A stretch of DNA of 64,000 nt. It comes from Bathynomus jamesi. Lineage: Eukaryota; Arthropoda; Malacostraca; Isopoda; Cirolanidae. The position numbers were made by a program, and so were the translations under genes. This document shows positions 55,068 through 64,000 of this stretch, in pieces. The stretch covers positions 402,501-466,500 of the forward strand of contig JAJOZX010002354.1 of NCBI GenBank assembly GCA_023014485.1, written 5' to 3'. Positions within the stretch are counted from its first letter, which is position 1. Each line of letters begins with the position of its first letter. The notes beneath the pieces are model-generated. The model was not told where the DNA came from. It made no database searches and saw only the letters and a list, made by a program, of their open reading frames with translations.

Positions 55068-57483
55068 TAGGGTGGCCCACTTTTCAATTTTTTTTAAAAG
55101 TATAGGTTATCGTAGTTTTTCCCATTATTTGGCACTATACTAGCACATTGGTACCATTTTTACAAAAACTGATCAATATTTAGGGGTCTTGCATCGACTT
55201 TGAAATTACGAGTTTTTTTTTTAAATGCGTACTTTTTAACTTTTTACTGAATCAAGATAAATCATTAAGTAGGAATGTTTTCTGAATCCTCTTGATGAGA
55301 GAAGTCGTTTGGTGCGCCTGCCAATGTCATACGACTAACGGTTTAAAGGTTGTGCCTGTATACAGGTAATACCAATGTGCTAGTATAGTGCCAAATAATG
55401 GGAAAAACCACGATCACCTATACTTTTCAAAAAAATCAGCAAATAGCAGACAAATAAGGAAGAAAGAAACAATAACTTAAACAATCACTTTTGTATTGTA
55501 TTGACCACTATCACACGTCACTGGCTGCAACGTTGTCCCTCTGTGTTATGTCATCGTGGCGAGTGATGACTTCTTGAAGTCCCCGAGCTCTTTCCGGTTC
55601 TTTTCCACCACTTGCAGAAGATCCTGCAGCTGTGCCTCGTCCTTTGTGACCGTGTTCGCAACTTTCGTTCTGTGCAATGAGGAGCCCGGAGATGAGAATT
55701 GCTTGGCGGTGCTCCGCCGTTCCAAGGAAGTTCTGAAACACATGCCATATATTTCAATTTCATGGTTGTAAAGTAACCTATTTTTGTTCACATTCAGTTC
55801 TCTTTTTAATTGACATTATGCTTCATGAATCTCATTACTAAATTGATAGCTATGAAAACTTAATCAACTGACCTTGACCATTTTGCCATCCCAGTGGACA
55901 ACAGTGTGCCTCGGTGGCGTGAAGGAGTCCTTCACAGCCGTCGCCACTTCACGGCGATATGACACTCTTCCCCGGCGAGCCGTTTCTTTCGAGATGCTGA
56001 ACTGATTGAGGTCTGCTCCTGGATCCACCGAACGTGTGATAGCAGCCACAATGCTTACTACCTATGTAGAAAATGGAAAGTGGAAAGGAAACTGTCAAGA
56101 ATACATGTGGGTTACGGGACACTTTAAAACTGACGCTATCGATGAATACTATACACAATACGCACCTGATTATTGGACATGCGGAAACGATCAGCCACTT
56201 CCATGACAGCAGGTGCATTAAGGATGCGGCGAGGAAGATTGACAGACACACTTGGCTCTTTCGGCAGGGGGAAAGCTAGTTCTGTCTCCGACTCTCCTGA
56301 CATGCCAGTATCATCATTCTCCATGGCCTCATCTCCGGTTTCGTATGCACACTTTGAGGTTTGCGGCTCCTGGCGAGGACGTTTTCTTCCTTCATGTAGC
56401 TTTCTTTTTACAGCGAAAACTTTATCGTTCCCGCTCATCGTTGCCACCCGAGGACCACGTTGATCGAGGTAGAAGTCAATGTCTTCTTTCTTGTCCTTGT
56501 CGGACAGCAGTCGATTCTTCTTTATATCTTCGACAGCGTCAGATGCTCCGATATCCCACAGCTTGTCCACACTGTCCGAAAACTTCTGCCGTTTTCCTCC
56601 GGCGTCAGTTTCTCGTTTTCTGCTCTTTTGGAGTAAGTGCCACTCTTTCCACAATGCTTCTAGCTTCCGTTCGCAGTTGAGCTTTGTGATTGTTTTAATG
56701 CGGGCCATGTTCCAAAACTTTAAGATGTTGTTTACGGTTTCTTTGAATGCGTCTTTCCTGTTAGCAGTGTACTGGATAACACTGAAGAAGTATTGCAAAA
56801 CCTGCCGTGTTGTTGGTAATTTGCTACCACTGATGGAGGACGACGGTTGGCCAACTAAAAAAAATTCCGAGGCTGATCTTAGAGAAGGTAGCGATGTTAT
56901 TTTCGCCTTTCCTTTTGATGACTATTTGTAGCTTCAAGAGTTCTTCCAGTTATGGTTGCCATCGATTTGTCCATGACAAAGGATGAGGAACTCAGACAGA
57001 ATTTCAAAATGTTATGATCTGCAAAAAAAGAAATAGGTTAGGTACCTGGCACAGGCATAGTGCATTTTCTAATTACCTATATACATTATACATTCCGCCC
57101 GGGTATGGTGACTCATTTTTTTGAAAAGTATAGGTGATCGTGGTTTTTCCCATTATTTGCACTATACTAGCACATTGGTATTACCTGTATACAGGCACAA
57201 CCTTTAAACCGTTAGTCGTATGACATTGGCAGGCACACCAAACGACTTCTCTCATTAAGAGGATTCAGAAAACATCCCTACTTAATGATTTATCTTGATT
57301 CAGTAAAAGTTAAAAAGTACGCATTTTTAAAAAAAAACTAGTAATTTCAAGGTCGATGCGAGACCCCTAAATATTGATCAATTTTTGTAAAAATGGTACC
57401 AATGTGCTAGTATAGTGCCAAATAATGGGAAAAACCACGATCACCTATACTTTTCAAAAAAAATTGAAAAGTGGGCCACCCTA
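55068..57483 (-). mobile_element. Long-TIR transposon 'T', copy 1 (in integrase)
   Basis: 2,416 bp. Terminal inverted repeats of about 375 bp start TAGGGTGGCCCACTTTTCAA. A 4-bp duplication GACT lies at 55064-55067 and 57484-57487. Each TIR is itself nearly palindromic: its outer ~60 bp (TATAGGT.ATCGT.GTTTTTCCC) recur inverted at its inner edge. A multi-exon minus-strand gene fills the centre. Superfamily unknown to me. Confidence 0.92.
55505..57005 (-). pseudogene. Transposon T protein, multi-exon, copy 1
   Basis: The main exon (about 57005-56166) encodes 'FWNMARIKTITKLNCERKLE', a Lys-rich helical region, an acidic linker and 'LPRRILNAPAVMEVADRFRM', ending CAG|GTGCGT. A second exon (about 56059-55880) begins after CTACATAG and encodes 'VDPGADLNQF' and 'VVHWDGKMVK', ending AAG|GTCAGT. 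A third (from about 55752) begins after TGTTTCAG with 'LGTAEHRQAILISG' and becomes unlike a protein soon after. In related invertebrate proteins I recall, 'VHWDGK' and 'ISG' are followed by an RNase H-like catalytic part; that part is not seen here, so this copy may be truncated. Function as transposase is inferred. Confidence 0.6.
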
Positions 57484-58169
57484 GACTGGTGGTGTTGGTG
57501 ATCCATCTCTTCTCGGGAGCGTACCTCTTTCTAAAACTTCGTTAGGTGTTGTCCCAATCGTGCGATGGTGTGAGCGGTTGTAGGATGATGCCAATGATTC
57601 CAGAATGTCTAAAAATCTGTATGTGTTTTTATGTGTAAAATAGCGGTGCATGCGTTCCTTTATGGTACGTTGAACTCTTTCAGCTAAAGAAGCCTTATGT
57701 ATAGAATTGGTTGTGTAATAGCTGATATTAAACTCTGTCAACATGTTCTGAAAAGCACGGCCTATAAATTCCTTCCCCATATCCGTACAAAAATAGCCAG
57801 GAACCCTGTTTTCTTTTAACATTAGCGTTTTGGTGGCTTTAGCAACTGTTTCAGGTGATTTATTTTTCAGAGGAACTAGCCACAGATATCTAGAGAATAC
57901 GTCTATTATGAATAGAATGTAGCGGTAACCATCGTTATACACAGAATATCTTTGTATGTCTGTTAAATCTGCTTGCCAAATAGAATCAATCGAGGAAGCC
58001 GTTGTCTTGGCTGTTTTAAACCTTTTTCTCACAGGCTTATGAAGCGTATAAGCGTTCTGTTCCCGCAAAAATCTTTCAACATCTTTTTTTCCTACTCCGT
58101 AAACACTTCTGTACAGTCTATCTACGTCGCCGTAGGAGGCTGGGTTAGAAATGTCATAATAGCGTTTAC

Positions 58170-58922
58170 TTAATACGTTAGCCATTTGCGTATTTTAGAG
58201 GCACGTGGGTAGGGTTGACCGTTGTTTAACCTCTTCTTTCTCCTCTTCAAAGGTGTTACCGCCGGGGGTGACGGCGTCTTCAATTGTGCCACATGCGTTG
58301 CATGTTCCAAGTCTTTTAACCTGTTCAGATTTCCTATCAACGTTTTAGGGACGTTTATTTGTTGTAGTCTTGCTTTAATATGCTTCCATCCTGATGGTGA
58401 TGGCCTATCCCACTTTCTCACCAGGTCATGGACAATGTCTACGATATTCGACCCCTGTACTTTTGATCCTTCCACAATGATCTCGCCTGTATCGGTCCAT
58501 TGTATGGCTGGGTCCTCATTCAATAGATTATAAAGACTTAAACCTTTACTCCTGAATGTATGTGGGAGGGTGCTTTTTAATACGTGCTCGATATGTTGTG
58601 TGGCTAATCCCTTAATTTTTGGGTGGTCAGCTGTATCGTCGGGTACAGATCCTATGTCGCCATGTCCATCGTCCCCCGTGCTGTGCCTAATAACCACAGG
58701 AATCTCTGTCGGGTTCTTATAATTTTCGTACTCGTGAAGAAATTTCTGCAGAGCTTCTTGGTATAAGATTCTTTTCTCATCAGGTGTTTTTTCACTGTTT
58801 AATAGGGCTAGCAATTCGCTTTCCATTCTTTTAAGTCTGCTTTTACGGGGATCTAGATCCGTGTCTGGATTCCTTTGCAGTGAAGCGTACACCTCGTGTG
58901 GAATCACTACCACTTTCTTCAT
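58170..58922 (-). CDS. Polinton B conserved protein of unknown function
   Basis: Intact 250-residue counterpart of the split gene at 1566-2287. 'MKKVVVIPHEVYASLQR' start, charged coiled region (residues 25-75), acidic linker, then 'GLSLYNLLNEDP', 'GSNIVDIVHDLVRKWDRPSP', 'VPKTLIGNLNRLKDLE' and the basic 'PLKRRKKRLNNG'. The same blocks recur in Polinton-like elements of other invertebrates, so it is a core gene, but the role is not known to me. The integrase start lies 16 bp upstream of its stop in another frame. Confidence 0.75.
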   Translation of the reverse strand: MKKVVVIPHEVYASLQRNPDTDLDPRKSRLKRMESELLALLNSEKTPDEKRILYQEALQKFLHEYENYKNPTEIPVVIRHSTGDDGHGDIGSVPDDTADHPKIKGLATQHIEHVLKSTLPHTFRSKGLSLYNLLNEDPAIQWTDTGEIIVEGSKVQGSNIVDIVHDLVRKWDRPSPSGWKHIKARLQQINVPKTLIGNLNRLKDLEHATHVAQLKTPSPPAVTPLKRRKKRLNNGQPYPRASKIRKWLTY

Positions 58923-58929
58923 TATATTA

Positions 58930-59243
58930 ATCTAGTCAGAAAAGGACCCAAAACTGAAAATAAGATGGGGAGAAATGACCCTCCTGTTTGTACAATAATT
59001 CGTTTTTTCTTCGCTACAGTTTGACTTTTACGAGCGAGTGCACGTATTATGTTCTTGTAACGGCGTAGGCGAGCCTTTTGAGGTGGTTTCATTGATACAT
59101 TGCAATTTATAACGTTAAGACAGATTTCACAGATGCATTTAAAAAGTCGGAGTCGATATTTTTAATAAACATCTGCTGCATTGCCCGGGGCAGTCGATGA
59201 TAGATTTTTATTAATTCACGGTATTTCTTTAGTCTCTTTGTCA
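58930..59243 (-). pseudogene. Polinton B small basic protein, frameshifted
   Basis: Aligns with the 107-residue ORF at 2287-2610. Start 'MTKRLKKYRELIKIYHRLP' at 59243; a short deletion near 59135 breaks the frame. The basic middle and the hydrophobic tail region are still recognisable in the next frame. Confidence 0.7.
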
Positions 59244-59875
59244 TTCTGGAATATACACCGTTTCAGGCTCGTTTGGAAATATATTCGTTCTTAGAAGCAC
59301 CCTAAACGTGTTTCGCGGATGAAGGTCGCAAAGCAAATATCCGTAACGCGTGCTTGTAGCTTCTTTATAAACTTCCAAAAACTCCTTACGCTGATTCGGG
59401 AACATTTGATTGGCTAATACCCCAATTTGTGATACATCTCTACGTTGTGCGAATAAGACTAGATATTGTGTATTTAACGACACATCGCGCATGTATCTAT
59501 TTTTGAAAAATAGATTCTGATTGATGAAGAACACGCTAGTGTTAAGATGGTGGGAGAATACTGTAAATGTCTCGGCAAACGTTTTATCCATCTCCAACAT
59601 GAGATCGTCAATTACAATGACTGTATGTTCATTTCTCTTTAACGAATTAACGTCATATACGCCTTTGTGGAACAAAATATCATCTTGGTACTCGTTGAAC
59701 ACTGATTGATACGTCGAATAGCACCATATAATTTTATGCACAAATTTCGAGAACATCTCTCCCTTTTCTTTAATGATTTTAAGCATAAACACAGTTTTAC
59801 CACATCCTGTAGGTCCAGATATAATACATGTGGATGGGCTCATGAATCTGAATTTTTCTACAGTCCATTTCTAAC
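59241..59875 (-). pseudogene. Polinton B packaging ATPase, start damaged
   Basis: Same protein as 2600-3235. Walker A ('SGPTGCGKT') and Walker B ('VIVIDDLM') are intact in a 200-residue frame from the ATG at 59843. The original start (59873 region) lies two bases out of frame because of a small deletion near 59862, removing about ten N-terminal residues from any product. Those residues precede the P-loop, so a shortened but folded ATPase is conceivable. Divergent from polymerase, sharing a ~50-bp upstream region. Confidence 0.8.
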
Positions 59876-59890
59876 ACGTCACACTCCTAA

Positions 59891-62275
59891 GTGGATCATT
59901 TACAAAATATTACAAATTTTGAGTGCTGTTCCTTATATTTTGTTTTCTTCTCCCACAGAACCGTGAATGACGATGAGGTACAGCACCCCATCATCAACAT
60001 TACGGATGACCCCGACGACAGTGTAGTTGTGATCACAGAATCCTCCCCTGCCAACGAACCCTCACCAGCAATACTGGTAGCACGTCCAAAGCGGAGGTAT
60101 GACGAAGAGAACCCCACGTCAGGTATAAAGCGACCGAAATACGCTCCTGTTGTTATCCAACCACCACTAGTAATAGATCCCCAACCCTCAACCTCTTACA
60201 CAACAATCCCCCAGCAGCACCTCCCGCTAATATATCCCCTTATTCATCCGCCACAGTTGCCCCCCGTTCTGTTGAATCTACAATAATAGACTCCAAGCCC
60301 TCAACGTCTTACGCAACAAGTCCCCCAGCAGCACCTTCCGCCAATATACCCCCTTATTCATCCGCCACAGTTGCCCCCCGTTCTGTTGAGGATGTTATAA
60401 CGTTTGAGTTGGTGCGCTCCGCAGCCCCCACCCCAGCCTTGACTAGAAATCGGTATAGAGTCAGGGTCGACCCTAGAGCCATGTATAGCAATGGAATTGA
60501 GCGCGGGCTACGCCGGGTTGTACAGCGTATTGTAGAGTTTGCTCTTCAGAACCGCGACGAGCGTGAAGTCAGGACGAGTCTGTCCTTCGGATTCGGGTCA
60601 GATGACGGTGATATAGATGATTATTGGGTAGTAGTGCCATTTAGACGTTTGGCTGCTGAAGATGTAGAATATATATTAGGACGTATAATGCAAGCCGCCC
60701 AAAGTAGTATAGCCTTCAATATGGACAACTTCACGGTAAATATTGATCGTGTATTCCGTGTTGCGGGTCATAGTGCCATACTGTATACTCTTAACCTCAA
60801 TTCCCAAGCTATTTATAGACGGCATATAAACGTTGATCGTGGTTGCGGCTTTATAGCAGTAGTCTTGGCTCGCATGTTTACTGTACAAAATACACGGACT
60901 CAAAAAATTTGGCTGCCTACGGTCGTGGAACGTGCCCGTAAACTATCTGTAGACTGTGAACTTGAATTTGACTGTAATATGGGTCCTGAAGAGCTGAGAA
61001 GGGTAGAACAGGAAATGAATGTTCGTATAGTTGTATTTGGGTTGGATGATCATCGTAGGACTGTGTATGTTTTTAAAAGCTGTGTGAGAGATCGTACAAG
61101 GCCCCTACTTATCTTAGGTCTGTCAGGGGCAACGTATCTCCCCATCCGTAATATAAGGTGCCTTTACGCGAGTTATGACAAAAGTCGAAAATATGGGGGA
61201 CATCATGATTTGTGTAAGGGGTGCCTCGAGTTTGCGGATGATATAGTGAAACATTGTAAAGAATGTCACATGGTATGTGAACAGTGTAAAAGCACCAAAT
61301 GTGAAAGCCGTGTAGTTGAAGCTGAGAAGAGAGACTGTGATGTGTGTAGACGCACATTCTTCAATAATAACTGCTTTGAGCTCCATAAATCAACTGGCAC
61401 GTGCAGGAAAATGAGAATCTGTGAATGTGGTATGTTTCACACAATGGATAATTGGGGAAATTTAAGCACAAGTGTGACGAAATTCACTGTCCTACATGCC
61501 AGGAGGAGTATAAGGCGGATGGAGTAAAGCATGTATGTTATATGAAAGATGCTAAGCCTAAAAACAAACCCTGTATAACTGTATACTACGATATAGAAAC
61601 ATATACGAATGCTGAAACCAAAGAGGTAATTCCACATTTACTTGTGACCCAGACTATCTGCGATGAATGTATGGAGATCGAATGTGACGAGTGCCCCAAA
61701 TGTGGTAAACGGACAAACGTTTTTAAAACGAATGTCCACGATAGTCCTGTGAAACTATTTGTATCCTATATTGTCAAGTTAGCCGACAAGTTCAAAAAAA
61801 TGACTGTGTATATTCTCGCCCATAATGGGGCAAAGTTTGACACGCAGTTCCTTTATAAGGAGTTGCTTGAGCACGAATCCTCTGAGATATTTACAGGTGA
61901 TCCATTGAAAAGAGTCAGCAAATTAATACAGATACAAATAAGAGGCAATGTACAATTTAAAGACACTTTATTATTCACACCTTGTAAATTAGCAAAGCTA
62001 CCCAAGGTGATGGGGGTAGCAGCTGAAGTTTCCAAAGGATACTTCCCTTACACTTTCCTCAACAGCGAGACTTTAAAATACGTAGGCCCACCACCACCCA
62101 AACATTATTTTAACTATGACTGTATGAGTGTAGATGAACGTGAAAACTTTGATCGATACTACAACAGTTTTAATGAAAGTAACCCTTATAATATATCTGA
62201 TGAATGTGAGCGTTATTGCGTGAATGATGTGTGCGTGCTTAGAGTATGTTTCCAGGCCTTTAGAAGGATGTACAT
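59891..62275 (+). pseudogene. Polinton B protein-primed DNA polymerase B, 5' part
   Basis: N-terminal part with two 'P.PSTSY' linker repeats; frameshift near 60205. It continues from 60409 with 'FNMDNFTVNIDRV', Cys-rich zinc-binding segments (61200-61440), a 1-bp deletion near 61460, and 'VYYDIETYTN' (61581-61607, exonuclease I Asp/Glu). The exonuclease region follows ('YILAHNGAKFDTQFLY'; 'ERYCVNDVCVLR'). Transposon T copy 2 cuts it at 62275 before the palm motifs, which are outside this window if they survive. Better preserved than copy A. The same family synthesises Polinton genomes from a protein primer. Confidence 0.88.
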
Positions 62276-64000
62276 TAGGGTGGCCCACTTTTCAATTTTT
62301 TTTTAAAAGTATAGGTGATCGTGGTTTTTTCCCATTATTTGGCACTATACTAGCACATTGGTACCATTTTTACAAAAATTGATCAATATTTAGGGGTCTC
62401 GCATCGACCTTGAAATTACTAGTTTTTTTTTAAAATGCGTACTTTTTAACTTTTTACTGAATCAAGATAAATCATTAAGTAGGGATGTTTTCTGAATCCT
62501 CTTAATGAGAGAAGTCGTTTGGTGTGCCTGCCAATGTCATACGACTAACGGTTTAAAGGTTGTGCCTGTATACAGGTAATACCAATGTGCTAGTATAGTG
62601 CCAAATAATGGGAAAAACCACGATCACCTATACTTTTCAAAAAAATGAGTCACCATACCCGGGCGGAATGTATAATGTATATAGGTAATTAGAAAATGCA
62701 CTATGCCTGTGCCAGGTACCTAACCTATTTCTTTTTTTGCAGATCATAACATTTTGAAATTCTGTCTGAGTTCCTCATCCTTTGTCATGGACAAATCGAT
62801 GGCAACCATAACTGGAAGAACTCTTGAAGCTACAAATAGAGAGTCATCAAAAGGAAAGGCGAAAATAACATCGCTACCTTCTCTAAGATCGGCCTCGGAA
62901 TTTTTTTTAGTTGGCCAACCGTCGTCCTCCATCAGTGGTAGCAAATTGCCAACAACACGGCAGGTTTTGCAATACTTCTTCAGTGTTATCCAGTACACTG
63001 CTAACAGGAAAGACGCATTCAAAGAAACCGTAAACAACGTCTTAAAGTTTTGGAACATGGCCCGCATTAAAACAATCACAAAGCTCAACTGCGAACGGAA
63101 GCTAGAGGCATTGTGGAAAGAGTGGCACTTACTCCAAAAGAGCAGAAAACGAGAAACTGACGCCGGAGGAAAACGGCAGAAGTTTTCGGACAGTGTGGAC
63201 AAGCTGTGAGATATCGGAGCATCTGACGCTGTCGAAGATATAAAGAAGAATCGACTGCTGTCCGACAAGGACAAGAAAGAAGACATTGACTTCTACCTCG
63301 ATCAACGATAAAGTTTTCGCTGTAAAAAGAAAGCTACAGGAAGGAAGAAAACGTCCTCGCCAGGAGCCGCAAACCTCAAAGTGTGCATACGAAACCGGAG
63401 ATGAGGCCATGGAGAATGATGATACTGGCATGTCAGGAGAGTCGGAGACAGAACTAGCGTTCCCCCTGCCGAAAGAGCCAAGTGTGTCAGTCAATCTTCC
63501 TCGCCGCATCCTTAATGCACCTGCTGTCATGGAAGTGGCTGATCGTTTCCGCATGTCCAATAATCAGGTGCGTATTGTGTATAGTATTCATCGATAGCGT
63601 CAGTTTTAAAGTGTCCCGTAACCCACATGTATTCTTGACAGTTTCCTTTCCACTTTCCATTTTCTACATAGGTAGTAAGCATTGTGGCTGCTATCACACG
63701 TTCGGTGGATCCAGGAGCAGACCTCAATCAGTTCAGCATCTCGAAAGAAACGGCTCGCCGGGGAAGAGTGTCACATCGCCGTGAAGTGGCGACGGCTGTG
63801 AAGGACTCCTTCACGCCACCGAGGTACACTGTTGTCCACTGGGATGGCAAAATGGTCAAGGTCAGTTGATTAAGTTTTCATAGCTATCAATTTAGTAATG
63901 AGATTCATGAAGCATAATGTCAATTAAAAAGAAAACTGAATGTGAACAAAAATAGGTTACTTTACAACCATGAAATTGAAATATATGGCATGTGTTTCAG
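62276..64000 (+). mobile_element. Long-TIR transposon 'T', copy 2 (in polymerase), runs off window
   Basis: Starts TAGGGTGGCCCACTTTTCAA immediately after GTACAT; copy A of the polymerase shows the empty site at 8728-8743. The TIR (62276-62650) again has a palindromic internal structure. Orientation is opposite to copy 1. The right end lies beyond 64000, so the target duplication cannot be read. Confidence 0.92.
62740..64000 (+). pseudogene. Transposon T protein, copy 2, partial
   Basis: The first exon follows TTTTTTTGCAG (about 62743). The frame from 62754 runs to a stop at 63207-63209 (TGG in copy 1 is TGA here). Coding resumes, but a segment of about 35 bp present in copy 1 near 56430-56465 is altered near 63305, breaking the frame. 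The second exon (63674-63860) matches copy 1 including 'VVHWDGKMVK'. The window ends exactly at the TGTTTCAG that precedes exon 3. Confidence 0.7.

Larger units (their letters stand above)
54699..58185 (-). pseudogene. Polinton B integrase, split by a 2.4-kb transposon
   Basis: The 5' part (58185-57488) carries catalytic Asp 73 ('WQADLTD'), Asp 135 ('FCTDMGKEF') and Glu 169 ('LAERVQRT') by my count. The 3' part (55063-54699) holds a 'RFKINDYVRLSRSG' region and a C-terminal chromodomain-like segment ('YLVKWLGYSESFNTYIKAD'). The transposon at 55068-57483 separates them, with a GACT duplication. Without the insertion the gene would be open throughout; only the insertion inactivates it, so it was intact when hit. 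It starts inside the last codons of the upstream unknown gene. Confidence 0.9.

Noticed and set aside
56173..56931. Plus-strand ORFs antisense to the transposon T gene
   Set aside because: The splice sites and conserved blocks are on the minus strand here and on the plus strand in copy 2, so the opposite frames are shadows.

Overview
This window is repeat-dense metazoan DNA, most likely from an arthropod. There are no operons and no bacterial signals. It holds two decayed Polinton/Maverick-type (adintovirus-like) elements, hAT and mariner transposons, several non-LTR retrotransposons, a 5S-rRNA-derived SINE and long AT microsatellites. Intron-containing genes and polymerase II promoters point to a eukaryote. 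A chelicerate is a guess; nothing here fixes the taxon. No ordinary single-copy host gene is certain; the best candidates are two orphan 5' exons at 50.8-51.4 kb and one C2H2 zinc-finger exon at 25 kb.

Layout. 1-13.0 kb: Polinton copy A. On the minus strand lie a penton-like/major-capsid fusion, a broken integrase, a conserved unknown protein, a small hydrophobic-tailed protein and a packaging ATPase. On the plus strand lie a protein-primed DNA polymerase B pseudogene, cut by a MITE and by a 2.7 kb unclassified transposon, and a compact cluster of unrecognised accessory ORFs whose last member is duplicated. 14.0-14.8 kb: a promoter-like repeat. 14.8-24.7 kb: a minus-strand non-LTR element split by a hAT (hAT-2), itself split by a second hAT (hAT-1) that keeps an intact three-exon transposase. 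24.9-31.5 kb: a zinc-finger exon, an R4/Dong-like LINE containing a giant mariner hairpin, and a second RNase H-bearing LINE. 31.5-36.7 kb: a GC hairpin array, the 5S SINE, an LTR/promoter-like stretch and mariners in TA repeats. 36.7-44.4 kb: two inverted copies of a dispersed repeat, one holding a transposon that encodes a FEN/PIN-like nuclease with a cysteine-rich domain, the other holding a hAT; the second copy splits a LINE tail. 44.6-46.3 kb: a degraded unknown TE-type protein. 47-50 kb: MITEs and microsatellites. 50.8-62.3 kb: orphan exons and Polinton copy B (protease, capsid, core-like, penton-like, integrase, unknown, ATPase, polymerase). Copy B is interrupted twice by one long-TIR transposon family, in opposite orientations.

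Copies A and B lie in the same orientation about 54 kb apart. Each has its own frameshifts and insertions, so they decayed independently. Gene order in B, with late/structural genes leftward and polymerase rightward from a divergent intergenic region, matches known Polintons: integrase joins the element to host DNA, polymerase B copies it, and ATPase, protease, capsid and penton-like proteins imply ancestral virion formation. Neither copy looks functional. Many insertions are dated relative to each other by clean target-site duplications that I could read directly.
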